Part shown: positions 22,603 through 33,362 of the stretch, piece by piece
Position numbering within the stretch: the stretch's first letter is position 1
How the letters are laid out: each line of letters starts with the position of its first letter
From: Imbricaverruca yamaguchii
Lineage: Eukaryota; Arthropoda; Thecostraca; Neoverrucidae
DNA length: 64,000 nt
Direction: 5' to 3'
NCBI GenBank assembly: GCA_034440575.1
Contig: JAOTOL010001613.1
Location: 1,580,001 to 1,644,000 of the forward strand
Notes under the pieces: model-generated
Databases searched by the model: none
Told to the model about the DNA's origin: nothing
The model's input: the letters and a program-made list of their open reading frames with translations, nothing else
Position numbers and translations under genes: made by a program

Positions 22603-22704
22603 GGCGCACACCGCGGCACACCAGTCGAGTGTAGGCTGGCAGCAGGCTGGCCGCTGGACTGGCCACGTTGGTGGCCACCAGGCATGGCCAGTGTTCCTGA
22701 CGGT

Positions 22705-23278
22705 AACCGCCCGGCAGCCACATGGCCGGTTAGTGTTCCTCACATGGGCAGTGCTCCTGATGTGCTGCACCGGGGGTTCGCCCGGCAGCCACATGGCCAG
22801 CTAGTGTTCCTTACATGGGCAGTGCTCTTGATGTGCTGCACCGGGGGTTCGCTCGGCAGCCACATGGCCAGCTAGTGTTCCTCACATGGGCAGTGCTCCT
22901 GATGTGCTGCACCGGGGGTTCGCTCGGCAGCCACATGGCCGGTTAGTGTTCCTCACATGGGCAGTGCTCCTGATGTGCTGCACCGGGGGTTCGCTCGGCA
23001 GCCACATGGCCGGTTAGTGTTCCTCACATGGGCAGTGCTCCTGATGTGCTGCACCGGGGGTTCGCTCGGCAGCCACATGGCCGGTTAGTGTTCCTCACAT
23101 GGGCAGTGCTCCTGATGTGCTGCACCGGGGGTTCGCCCGGCAGCCACATGGCCAGCTAGTGTTCCTCACATGGGCAGTGGTCCTGATGTACTGCACCGGG
23201 GGTTCGCTCGGCAGCCGCATGGCTAGCTAGTGTTCCTCACATGTGCTGCACCGGGGGTTCGCCCGGCAGCCGCGTGGC
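22705..23278. repeat. Minisatellite, 71-bp unit, about 8 copies
   Basis: Unit starts (CACATGGCCGGTTAGTGTTC) recur every 71 bases from 22719. Each unit contains GTGCTGCACCGGGGGTTCGC followed by YCGGCAGC. There, CCGGG..CCCGG can form a small stem and the GGGTTCG resembles a tRNA T-loop / B box. The last unit is shortened. Units are highly similar to each other. Confidence 0.96.
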
Positions 23279-23311
23279 CCATTAGCCCAATAGCACCCAC
23301 CGAGTTGTGTG

Positions 23312-23430
23312 ACGTTGTTATTGCTGGTTGGTTATTGATTTTACGACACATCGACCGTTGAGTGTAGCGTCGCCAATATCTCACGCCGATTGGTCGTGGG
23401 CGAAGAGTAGCGACCAGTGTTGGACTTTCA
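23312..23430 (-). mobile_element. SINE body and tail (GCGTCG-core family), inverted copy
   Basis: Minus strand reads CCCACGACCAATCGGCGTGA..TTGGCGACGCTACACTCAACGGTCGATGTGTCGTAAAATC, then AATAACC..CAGCAATAACAACG at its 3' end. It is clearly homologous to the plus-strand copy at 23.59-23.74 kb, so the two form an inverted pair about 190 bases apart. The head is not recognisable here. Confidence 0.75.
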
Positions 23431-23589
23431 CTTCTGGGTCCTGGATTCGGAGTGTATAACTTTCCACTTTGCCAAATTACAGGGTGTATACTGAAGCACC
23501 AAGTAATGGATTGTATACATTTTATAAGTAAAGAAGTGTATACATTTGGAAAAAATGCAGTGATGTTTCCTGGAATGAAGAATAAAAAC

Positions 23590-23740
23590 CCGGGGGCATC
23601 GGTAGCATAGATGGTGGAGCGTCGGACTCGAATCTCGCGGCCGGCGGCATTTGCAGAGTCCACCCACGACCAATCGGTGTGATAGGTTGGCGACGTTATA
23701 CAACCTTGCGGTTGAATGCGTCGTAAAATTACCCGAGATT
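23590..23740 (+). mobile_element. tRNA-derived SINE (GCGTCG-core family)
   Basis: The head reads CATCGGTAGCATAGATGGTG..GAGCGTCGGACTCGAATC (A-box and anticodon-arm-like). A decayed B box (GGCATTTGCAGAGTCC) lies in a GGTTCGAGTCC position. The body CCACCCACGACCAATCGGTG..AGGTTGGCGACGTTATAC leads to the core GAATGCGTCGTAAAATTACC. The body and core are shared with 23.31-23.43 kb (-), 53.40-53.51 kb (+) and, more weakly, 27.82-27.97 kb (-). Confidence 0.75.
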
Positions 23741-23744
23741 CTTC

Positions 23745-25680
23745 TTCCTCAAGAATAAAATACCTTCAAGTTATTTGTTTGCTTCCTATCCTAGTGTCTC
23801 GCAGACAACCAGATGGGGTCCACCACACATCGTCGTCTGAAGTCATCCACTTTACGTGAGTGACTTATAATGCAACTTCCTGATCAATGGTAGAGAAAAT
23901 GATCACAAAAGTATACTTAATCGATGTCAACCAAGTGCACATCTCCATACCTGTCACTCCTGACATGGTACCATTCAGGCAATTTTCATTGGGAAAATGC
24001 ATCCCATATCTTTTATGCATATCGCTTCTGACTGCTTTATAATATAAGTATGAACGTTTTTATCCATGTCATTTGATGCAGAACATATCATTCTTCAAGG
24101 AAGCTAAAAAAAACATTATCCATGACTTTTCTTGGCGATGTTTTAAATAGCTCCGGCTGGAGTGGGAACGGGAGAGCGGTGAATCCATTCAATCCAAGAA
24201 CGGACATTCGTACGCGGTCGGGCTGGTAAAGGTGAATTCCTTTATTTGGTTAGCGGAACGTAGTGGTTTTTGTTTATTGAACGAAGGATTTTCTTGGAAG
24301 CTCTTCGTTGCCATCCGGTTGGAATTGGCTGCATGTTTTGCTCGAGGTACGAGAGTTGGTATTTCCTGAATAGGTACCTACCTACCTATATCAAATGTAT
24401 TCACGGTTATTCGAGTCATTGAGTTGGATAAACCAAAGCCATAAGCATATGTTGTGCGACGGGATATATTTGGGTAATGCGAGGAGCAGGAAATGTGACT
24501 ATTAATTGCTGCGATGTATTGCCGACCAGCGTAGGAATGAACAAAACTGATTGTTTCGCTTTTGTCTGGGAAATCCTGTTTCCACTTGCCATGTTTTGAA
24601 TGGTGAATGTTTTTCTTTAAAAAAAAGAGGGCTGGGCGTCTTCAGTGTACATAGACTTTGCAGATATCGTATATATGCATGCATTCAAACATTATTTGCG
24701 CACTTATGAAATGTTCATGGAATTGTTAGGTGCATCCTGTCCCCATCCTCCATTGAATCCATTATGCTGTTAACTTTTCTGGTGCTTCTGGGTTTCTGAA
24801 AGGATAAATTTGCAGTTTAAGGTGATATGATTTCTTGGATTTTGTTTTCATGCAATTCTTATGAATGTGCAAATGTTCATAATGTACCTACATGATGCTA
24901 CCACACATTGTTTTTGGCAAGTGCAGTTGGGTAGCAAAATGACACCCAAAAAGTGGCTTGGAGTTGGTTGTGCAACACAGCATGACACATAATATTCAAA
25001 ATGAAGACAAAAGATGCACCCTAGTTCTGGATGCAAGTAATCAATTTTTAATGGGAAATTTCTATACAATTTTTGTCCTTGAAAATTCAACCTAAACAAC
25101 CTATTCTAACCTAACATAGCCTATACTAGCCTGGACTATTTTTTACTTAAAAACTTTTTTAATCCTGAAAGCTCCCCTAAGAAACTTGATACTTGTCTAA
25201 CTTACAAAACAACCTTAATCTAACACAACTTAGTCAAACCTAATACCTTTGTATGCTCTATGGAGGTAAAATGTGTGTAAAACCTGTCTTGTGGACAGGT
25301 AGTAATGCCCATGAAAATTCCTATGCCATGGCAAAACGTGGCTCATCCACAATATTTTCGGTATTTTGGGGAAATGCTACCCTTTGTGGCTTACCAGTTG
25401 TGTGGATGCCACTCCGGCTATCATTGTTCAGTCATACATTCTTCTGGGCACATCTGGACTCTGTTCTGAGGTTTTTCACAACTGAAGAACATACACATGA
25501 GGGCATGGGTGGCTGTTTATTTATTCACCTGCACTGCACCAGACAGTTACACATGAACGAATGGAATGCTACGGAATGTTATGGAATATGGAATGATCGG
25601 TGATATCAGTGGATCAGTGCCAACTTACTACTATTGTATAATGACATCTAGCTGTATATTGTTCGTTAAGCATGTCTTCA
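23745..25680. other. No recognisable gene
   Basis: AT-rich, with stops in all frames. Near 25090-25240 there are scattered CCTAAC/CCTAA words, too irregular to be telomeric. The 116-codon plus frame at 25253-25603 is not recognised. Confidence 0.45.
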
Positions 25681-25689
25681 TCCAGCAAT

Positions 25690-25858
25690 GCAAGGAGTGT
25701 ATTTATTTGAGGAGTGTATAATTCTTTGGATGCAAAAGTTCCAAAAAAGGGACACTTTTCCAACGCTGGTAGCGACAGGTGAGACTCGAACCCACAACCT
25801 TCGATTGTGAGACGGGTAACTTACCCCTAGATCACTCGTCCCCACGTTGTTATTGCTG
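25690..25858 (-). mobile_element. tRNA-derived SINE, complete head
   Basis: Minus strand: GGGGACGAGTGATCTAGGGG TAAGTTACCC (A box), then AGGTTGTGGGTTCGAGTCTC (B box at normal spacing), then a non-tRNA body. The acceptor ends do not pair well, so it is not a functional tRNA gene. Immediately upstream on the minus strand lie 15 bases (CAGCAATAACAACGT, plus 25844-25858) identical to the 3' end of the SINE at 23.31 kb. A SINE 3' end therefore appears joined directly to a new tRNA head. Confidence 0.7.
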
Positions 25859-25911
25859 TTTGGGTTCGGCCAGCCTGCCACCGTGCAGGTGATATCGGCT
25901 GTTGCTGTGCG

Positions 25912-27815
25912 CACTGTGCTGGGTATGTTGCCGTCTGGTCTGTGGTGTGTCTGTGTGCGGCTGTGCGGGGTATGTTGCCGTCTGGTCTGTGGTGTGTCTT
26001 TGTGCGGCTGTGTAGGGTATGTTACCGTCTGGTCTGTGGTGTGTCTGTGTGTGGCTGTGCAGGGTATGTTGCCGTCTGATTTGTGGTGTGTCTGTGTGCG
26101 GCTGTGTAGGGTATGTTTCCGTCTGATCTGTGGTGTGTCTGTGTGCGGCTGTGTAGGGTATGTTGCCGTCTGGTCTGTGGTGTGTCTTGTGCGGCTGTGT
26201 AGGGCATGTTGCCGTCTGGTCTGTGGTGTGTCTGTGTGCGGCTGTGTAGGGTATGTTGCCGTCTGGTCTGTGGTGTGTCTGTGTGCGGCTGTGTAGGGTA
26301 TGTTGCCGTCTGGTCTGTGGTGTGTCTGTGTGCGGCTGTGTAGGGCATGTTGCCGTCTGGTCTGTGGTGTGTCTGTGTGCGGCTGTGTATGGTATGTTTC
26401 CGTCTGATCTGTGGTGTGTCTGTGTGCGGCTGTGTAGGGTATGTTTCCGTCTGGTCTGTGGTGTGTCTGTGTGCGGCTGTGTAGGGTATGTTGCCGTCTG
26501 GTCTGTGGTGTGTCTGTGTGCGGCTGTGTAGGGTATGTTGCCGTCTGGTCTGTGGTGTGTCTGTGTGCGGCTGTGTAGGGTATGTTGCCGTCTGGTCTGT
26601 GGTGTGTCTGTGTGTGGCTGTGTAGGGTATGTTGCCGTCTGGTCTGTGGTGTGTCTGTGTGCGGCTGTGCTGGGTATGTTGTCGTCTGGTCTGTGGTGTG
26701 TCCGTGTGTGGCTGTGTAGGGTATGTTGTCGTCTGGTCTGTGGTGTGTCTGTGTGCGCACTGTGCTGGGTATGTTGCCGTCTGGTCTGTGGTGTGTCTGT
26801 GTGCGGCTGTGTAGGGTATGTTGCCGTCTGGTCTGTGGTGTGTCTGTGTGCGGCTGTGTAGGGTATGTTGCCGTCTGGTCTGTGGTGTGTCTGTGTGCGG
26901 CTGTGAAGGGTATGTTGCCGTCTGGTCTGTGGTGTGTCTTTGCGCGGCTGTGCTGGGTATGTTGTCGTCTGATCTGTGGTGTGTCTGTGTGCGCACTGTG
27001 CTGGGTATGTTGCCGTCTGGTCTGTGGTGTGTCTGTGTGCGGCTGTGTAGGGCATGTTGCCGTCTGGTCTGTGGTGTGTCTGTGTGCGGCTGTGTAGGGC
27101 ATGTTGCCGTCTGGTCTGTGGTGTGTCTGTGTGCGGCTGTGTAGGGTATGTTGCCGTCTGGTCTGTGGTGTGTCTGTGTGCGGCTGTGTAGGGTATGTTT
27201 CCGTCTGATCTGTGGTGTGTCTGTGTGCGGCTGTCTAGGGTATGTTGCCGTCTGGTCTGTGGTGTGTCTGTGTGCGGCTGTGTAGGGTATGTTGCCGTCT
27301 GATCTGTGGTGTGTCTGTGTGCGGCTGTGTAGGGTATGTTGCCGTCTGGTCTGTGGTGTGTCTGTGTGCGGCTGTGTAGGGTATGTTGCCGTCTGGTCTG
27401 TGGTGTGTCTGTGTGCGGCTGTGTAGGGTATGTTGCCGTCTGGTCTGTGGTGTGTCTGTGTGCGGCTGTGCTAGGGTATGTTGCCGTCTGATCTGTGGTG
27501 TGTCTGTGTGCGCGCTGTGTTGGGTATGTTGCCGTCTGGTCTGTGGTGTGTCTGTGTGCGGCTGTGTAGGGCATGTTGCCGTCTGGTCTGTGGTGTGTCT
27601 GTGTGCGGCTGTGTAGGGTATGTTGCCGTCTGGTCTGTGGTGTGTCTGTGTGCGGCTGTGTAGGGTATGTTGCCGTCTGGTCTGTGGTGTGTCTTTGTGC
27701 GGATGTGCTGGGCATGTTGCCGTCTGGTCTGTGGTGTGTCTGTGTGCGGCTGTGTAGGGCATGTTGCCGTCTGGTCTGTGGTGTGTCTGTGTGCGGCTGT
27801 GTAGGGTGGTGGCAG
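25912..27815. repeat. Minisatellite, 47-bp unit, about 40 copies
   Basis: The unit is GGTATGTTGCCGTCTGGTCT GTGGTGTGTCTGTGTGCGGCTGTGTAG. Recurrent variants are GGCATG, TTTCCG, TGATCTG, and a CGCACTGTGCTG ending in four units. The plus strand is strongly G+T biased. The 671-codon minus frame with a 47-residue period (HRHTTDQTATYPTQP-like) is an artefact: it traverses the three frames every three units. Confidence 0.98.
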
Positions 27816-27975
27816 TTGGATAGTTGGTGGTGGCTTTGCGACGCACTGAACAGCCGAGGCCACATTACGTCTCCTGCCTCTCATCCTGGTAGGACGGCAA
27901 GCACCGCGAGGAATCGAACCCAGTACCTCTAGCATGCCAGACGCTCAGCTTAGCCACTGAGCTGTCGACGCCCGG
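27816..27975 (-). mobile_element. tRNA-derived SINE, head to tail, abutting the 47-bp array
   Basis: Minus strand: GGGCGTCGACAGCTCAGTGG CTAAGCTGAGCG (A box), TGCTAGAGGTACTGGGTTCG ATTCC (B box), then GAGACGTAATGTGGCC and the family core TTCAGTGCGTCGCAAAGCCACC. Its tail (CCACCACCAACTATCC..CCACCACC) runs straight into the first unit of the minisatellite, so the array sits at the SINE 3' end. Confidence 0.8.
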
Positions 27976-28450
27976 GGCTAGGTGAGGGGCGGGGGGAGGG
28001 GGCAGGGAATGTCGAATTGAGCATAGCTGACGAGGACAGGACGATGGGTGCTGTCGTGAAGACAGTGGACGAGTAGGGATGAGTAGAGATGAGTAGAGAT
28101 GAGCTAAGATGCTGATTTGCAGATGTCGAAAGGCAGCAAATGACTGAGTAAGGATGGGGTGCCAGCCCGGACGGTGCCGGCTTGGGGTATCTGGGGTGTA
28201 GATGATGCGGTATGGACGAGCCATCGCACAGTCTCTCTTTCACAATATTTAACATACAATGCAGCCTTTGGAACTTTTAGTCAAAGTATAGCTGCGCTTG
28301 GACGCCATCCGTGCGCATGTTTCTTTCTCATCCATACACCAGCTGAGTTGAATGAAGAGCTTTCATCAATAGAAATAGCCGCTACAGTCACTGGCCGCCA
28401 TTGATTGGTTGACAGTTTTTCCCATCACTATCAAAAAGTACTTAGTCATC
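27976..28450. other. No recognisable gene
   Basis: G-rich at 27985-28010 and a short GATGAGTAGA repeat at 28078-28105. Nothing else assignable. Confidence 0.5.
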
Positions 28451-28454
28451 TGCC

Positions 28455-28610
28455 GTTGCGTAAGACGAAATATACGACCCTCAATATACCAGGAGGTGCT
28501 GAGTTTACATGAAAAGTAACGTTAGGATTATGCTATATTACTCAACGTTTCGGCCAGGGGCCATCGTCAGGAGTGCCGATTCAAAATATGGGTGCATAGC
28601 CACCAAATAG
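28455..28610 (+). mobile_element. End of a dispersed repeat, possibly Penelope-like
   Basis: From TAAGACGAAATATACGACCC through AATATACCAGGAGGTGCTGA and TTATGCTATATTACTCAA, this matches both arms of the palindrome at 45.20-45.41 kb. It continues with ACGTTTCGGCCAGGGGCCAT CGTCAGGAGTG, a short hairpin of the type I recall near the ends of Penelope-like elements. No GIY-YIG or RT domain is present, and the family call depends on that motif. Confidence 0.45.
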
Positions 28611-29140
28611 CTGGCGGCATGGGCGGATGCTGAAATAAGTATGGCTAATTTGGGATACAAATGAGTGTTGATTCTAACCAGGTGCGAATTGTTGTTTCGA
28701 CCCATAGGCAAGGTTCAGATGGTGCGAGGTGAAGTGTTGACATCGTTTTCGATGATTCCGAAATATTGTCCGAAAACCCCATCATTTAGTAGCTAGGGGT
28801 GGCATTAGACAACACATTCAATTTTGTCCTTCAAAGTGAACCGAACCCAGAGCATCTCCTAACACGTAAAAGTTTGTCGGAGTTCAGGTTATGTCGGTGA
28901 TGAAGGATGCCGTTGCGAAAGTCGATGAACTTTGTAAGCATGTGAGCCAAGTTGTCCATCATCCTATCACACCCACTTTTGGTGAAATATGGTCAATGGC
29001 GACACGAATTGTAGATGATTCGCGTTTCTTCGCGGAAAACAACACGAAATGTTACCACTTAGGAAATACGACGTCAGTGGCCTGACATGGCATCCTCAAT
29101 TTTTAGCACCACTTTACTCTACAACACCCGGGTCCGTCAC
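28611..29140. other. No recognisable gene
   Basis: A 64-codon plus frame (28891-29085) with protein-like composition (AVAKVDELCKHVSQVVHH) is unassigned. Nothing else. Confidence 0.35.
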
Positions 29141-29149
29141 CACCTGCAA

Positions 29150-30025
29150 CGCTGACAAGCCAGCTGTGACAGGTCAGACCCGCTCTGACAGTGGTGTGAC
29201 CAGCCAGCTGTGACAGATCAGACACGCTCTAACAGTGGTGTGACTAGCCAGCTGTGACAGATCAGACACGCTCTGACCCTGACCTGACCAGCCAGCTGTG
29301 ACAGATCAGACACGCTCTGACCCTGACCTGACCAGCCAGTGTGACAGATCAGACCAGTTCTGACACTGGTGTAGCCAGCCAGCTGTGACAGATCAGACCC
29401 GTCTGACCATGCCTGACAGCCAGCTGTGACAGATGAGACCCGTCTGACCATGACCTGGCCAGCCAGCTGTGACAGGTCAGACCCGCTCTGACAGTGGTGT
29501 GACCAGCAAGCTGTGGCAGCTCAGGCCTGCTCTGACCCTGACCTGACCAGCCAGCTGTGGCAGATCAGACCCGTCTGACCATGACCTGACCAGCCAGCTG
29601 TGACAGATCAGACCCGCTCTGACACTGACCTGACCAGCCAGCTGTGACAGGTCAGAGCCGCTCTGATCTGACCTGACGAGCCAGCTGTGACAGATCAGAC
29701 CCGCTCTGACACTGACCTGACCAGCCAGCCGTGACAGATCAGGCCCGCTCCGACCATGACCTGACCAGCCAGCTGTGACAGGTCAGACCCGCTCTGATCT
29801 GACCTGACGAGCCAGCTGTACAGATCAGGCCCGCTCGACCTGACCTGACCGCCAGCTGTGACAGGTCAGCCCTGCACTGACCTGACAAGCCAGCTGTGAC
29901 AGGTCAGACCAATTCTGACCCTGACCTGACCAGCCAGCTGTGACAGATAAGGCCCGCCCTGACCCTGACCCGACCAGCCAGCTGTGACAGGTCAGGCCCG
30001 CTTTGACCTGACCAGAGCCCGCCAC
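29150..30025. repeat. Minisatellite, about 44-bp unit, about 19 copies
   Basis: The unit is built on TGACCAGCCAGCTGTGACAG ATCAGACCCGCTCTGAC followed by CCTGACC, with frequent small indels (units of 38-48 bases). It lies in the intron immediately downstream (minus strand) of the guanylate cyclase exon, ending about 40 bases from that exon's 5' splice site. Confidence 0.95.
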
Positions 30026-30064
30026 CCTCAGCCGCTGCTACCGGCGGTGGCCGCATCTACTCAC

Positions 30065-30241
30065 CTTGCCAATGTCGTGCATTAGACTGTAGCGGAACAT
30101 CCAGTCCAGCTTGATTTGGTCGTTCTCGAGTATGTCCTGCAGACTGCCCTTGGGACAGTATTCGGTGAACAGCGCCTGCTGCGGCGGCTCCACCGACATG
30201 CCAATGAAGCGCACCAGGTGGTCGTGGTGCAGGTCCTTCAT
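30065..30241 (-). CDS. Receptor-type guanylate cyclase, internal exon of the kinase homology domain
   Basis: This 59-codon exon (177 bases, phase 0 at both ends) encodes [48 protein letters not shown]. These are hallmarks of the kinase homology domain of membrane guanylate cyclases, which make cGMP and use this catalytically silent kinase-like region to couple the extracellular receptor to the cyclase domain. The acceptor is TGTCACCAG|ATGAAG and the donor GGCAAG|GTGAGT. It joins in frame to the exon at 34,874-34,951 (..IELKR|MKDL..). The usual HDIVKG junction reads HDIGK, a Val-to-Gly difference, either real divergence or decay. Minisatellites crowd both sides. Extracellular, transmembrane and cyclase exons are outside the window or unrecognised. 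No frameshift or stop is seen in the exon, so I treat it as coding. Confidence 0.9.
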
Positions 30242-32395
30242 CTGGTGACACACCGACACCGGTCAGACTGACACATAGTGGAGGTCCTTCATCTGGTGAC
30301 ACACCGACACCGGTCAGACTGACACACGGTGGAGCTCCTTCATTTGGTAACACACTGACACCGGTCAGACTGATACATAGTGGAGGTCCTTCATCTGGTG
30401 ACACACCGACACCGGTCAGACCGACACACGGTGGAGGTCCTTCATCTGGTGACACACTGACACCGGTCAGACTGACACATAGTGGAGGTCCTTCATCTGG
30501 TGACACACTGACACCGGTCAGACTGACACATAGTGGAGGTCCTTCATCTCGTGACACACCGACACCGGTAAGACTGACACATAGTGGAGGTCCTTCATCT
30601 GGTGACACACTGACACCGGTAAGACTGACACATAGTGGAGGTCCTTCATCTGGTGACACACCGACACCGGTAAGACTGACACATAGTGGAGGTCCTTCAT
30701 CTGGTAACACACCGACACCGGTAAGACTGACACATAGTGGAGGTCCTTCATCTGGTGACACACCGATACCGGTCAGACTGACACATAGTGGAGGTCCTTC
30801 ATCTGGTGACACACTGACACCGGTCAGACTGATACATAGTGGAGGTCCTTCATCTGGTGACACACCGACACCGGTAAGACTGACACATAGTGGAGGTCCT
30901 TCATCTGGTGACACACCGACACCGGCAAGACTGACACATAGTGGAGGTCCTTCATCTGGTGACACACCGACACCGGTAAGACTGACACATAGTGGAGGTC
31001 CTTCATCTGGTGACACACTGACACCGGTAAGACTGACACATAGTGGAGGTCCTTCATCTGGTGACACACCGACACCGGTCAGACTGACACATAGTGGAGG
31101 TCCTTCATCTGGTGACACACCGATACCGGTAAGACTGACACATAGTGGAGGTCCTTCATCTGGTGACACACTGACACCGGTCAGACTGATACATAGTGGA
31201 GGTCCTTCATCTGGTGACACACTGACACCGGTCAGACTGATACATAGTGGAGGTCCTTCAGCTGGTGACACACCGACACCGGTAAGACTGACACATAGTG
31301 GAGGTCCTTCATCTGGTGACACACTGACACCGGTCAGACTGATACATAGTGGAGGTCCTTCATCTGGTGACACACCGACACCGGTAAGACTGACACATAG
31401 TGGAGGTCCTTCATCTGGTGACACACCGACACCGGTAAGACTGACACATAGTGGAGGTCCTTCATCTGGTGACACACTGACACCGGTCAGACTGATACAT
31501 AGTGGAGGTCCTTCATCTGGTGACACACCGACACCGGTAAGACTGACACATAGTGGAGGTCCTTCATCTGGTGACACACCGACACCGGTAAGACTGACAC
31601 ATAGTGGAGGTCCTTCATCTGGACATGACACCGGTAGGACTGTACATAGTGGAGGCTCATCTGGTGACACACCGACACCGGTAAGACTGACACATAGTGG
31701 AGGTCCTTCATCTGGTGACACACCGACACCGGTAAGACTGACACATAGTGGAGGTCCTTCATCTGGTGACACACCGACACCGGTAAGACTGACACATAGT
31801 GGAGGTCCTTCATCTGGTGACACACCGACACCGGTAAGACTGACACATAGTGGAGGTCCTTCATCTGGTGACACACCGACACCGGTCAGACTGATACATA
31901 GTGGAGGTCCTTCATCTGGTGACACACCGACACCGGTCAGACTGACACATAGTGGAGGTCCTTCATCTGGTGACACACCGACACCGGTCAGACTGACACA
32001 TAGTGGAGGTCCTTCATCTGGTGACACACCGACACCGGTCAGACCGACACACGGTGGAGATCCTTCATCTGGTGACACACTGACACCGGTCAGAATGATA
32101 CATAGTGGAGGTCCTTCATCTGGTGACACACCGACACCGGTCAGATTGACACACAGTGGAGGTCCTTCATCTGGTGACGCAGTGACACCGGTCAGACTGA
32201 TAAATAGTGGAGGTCCTTCATCTGGTGACACACTGACACCGGTCAGACTGACACATAGTGGAGGTCCTTCATCTGGTGACACACTGACACCGGTCAGACT
32301 GACACATAGTGGAGGTCCTTCATCTGGTGACACACTGACACCGGTCAGACTGACACATAGTGGAGGTCCTTCATCTAGTGACGCAGTGACCGGTC
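30242..32395 (-). repeat. Minisatellite, 51-bp unit, about 42 copies, containing duplicated 3' splice sites
   Basis: Read on the minus strand, each unit ends GTGTGTCACCAG, the acceptor of the adjacent exon. It then starts the next unit with ATGAAGGACCTCCAC, equal to the exon's first five codons (MKDLH) apart from one synonymous base, followed by TATGTGTCAGTC and CCGGTGTCG. A unit is thus 36 intronic plus 15 exonic bases. The period of 17 codons keeps frames open (a 758-codon minus frame results) but this is not a protein. Units with GTCTGACCG have a stop in the exon frame; units with GTCTTACCG are open. Two units near 31.62-31.66 kb are damaged. Confidence 0.97.
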
Positions 32396-32399
32396 ACAC

Positions 32400-32750
32400 T
32401 GTGACATCGTGTACATTATGCGTCGTGCACAACGCACGAACAGCGATCGGGGAACATTTCGTAATATGATTAGACGCTGCTCACCCCGTTATGCCCCACA
32501 AACAGTTCCATTAGAGCAGCCGGGACGTAGCTAATTGGAAATATTTTTTTATACAGACAGATTGCATGTTTCCACATGCACGACGTTACACTACAGCAAC
32601 ATATTCGTGCCAAGGGGACAGCAAGCTTTCCTCTCGAATACAGCCGCTGGTGATAATTGCTATAATAGCAAGCCAGAAAAGGCAAAAATATATGTTGATG
32701 TGTATTTCCCTCTCGTATGAACTTCGCAGCGACAGACGGCCCGAGACTCC
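32400..32750. other. Intronic, no recognisable feature
   Basis: It lies within the minus-strand guanylate cyclase intron between the 51-bp and 15-bp arrays. Nothing assignable. Confidence 0.5.
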
Positions 32751-32754
32751 ATGG

Positions 32755-33362
32755 CTCGGGTCTCGGTGGTCCCGGATTCAGTGGCTATGTGACACGGTGA
32801 CTCGGCAACCCGATATTCGGCGGTTCTGGACTCGGCGGTTCTGGACTCGTTGGCTCGGGACTCTGGACTTTGTGACTCGGGACTCGATGGTGGCTCGGGA
32901 CTCGATGGCCCGGGACTCGATGGCCCGAGACTCAGTAGCCCGGGACTCGACGTCCCGGGACTCGACGGCCCGGGACTCTGGACTCGGCGGCCCGGGACTC
33001 GGTGACTCGGTGACTCTAGACTCGGTGGCTCGGGTCTCGGTGGCTCGGGACTCAGTGACTCGGGACTCAGTGACTCGGGACTCAGCGACTCGGGTCTCGG
33101 TGGCTCGGGACTCAGTGGCTCGGGACTCAGTGACTCGGGACTCAGTGACTCGGGATTCCGCGACTCGGGTTTCGGTGGCTCGGGACTCAGTGACTCGGGA
33201 CTCAGTGACTCGGGATTCAGCGACTCGGGTTTCGGTGGCTCGGGACTCAGTGACTCGGGACTCAGTGACTCGGGACTCAGTGACTCGGGACTCAGTGACT
33301 CGGGACTCAGTGACTCGGGACTCAGTGACTCGGGACTCAGTGACTCGGGACTCGATGAATCG
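32755..33362. repeat. Minisatellite, 15-bp unit (subunits of about 8), about 40 copies
   Basis: The basic word is GGGACTCAGTGACTC with variants GGGTCTCGGTGGCTC and GGGACTCGACGGCCC. The left half is diverged (TCGGTGG, TCGATGGCC) and the right half is homogeneous. Frames with a five-residue period (DSVTR on plus, PESLS on minus) are artefacts. It is intronic to the guanylate cyclase gene. Confidence 0.95.

Noticed and set aside
22331..22804. 157-codon plus frame rich in Trp, Cys, Arg and Pro
   Set aside because: It comes from the 11-bp array and flanking GC-rich DNA, with equally long frames on the other strand.
25080..25245. Arthropod telomeric (CCTAA)n
   Set aside because: CCTAAC words are scattered and irregular, with no tandem run of more than two units.
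25764..25848. Functional tRNA gene
   Set aside because: A and B boxes are present, but acceptor ends do not pair and no clean anticodon stem forms. The sequence continues into SINE body.
25850..27865. A 671-codon minus frame rich in His, Thr and Gln
   Set aside because: It is the 47-bp minisatellite read in three frames in turn. No independent sequence supports a protein.
30057..32333. A 758-codon minus frame with [17 protein letters not shown] repeats running into the cyclase exon
   Set aside because: It reads the exon in the wrong frame. The correct exon frame is set by the family residues [12 protein letters not shown], and the array is intronic.
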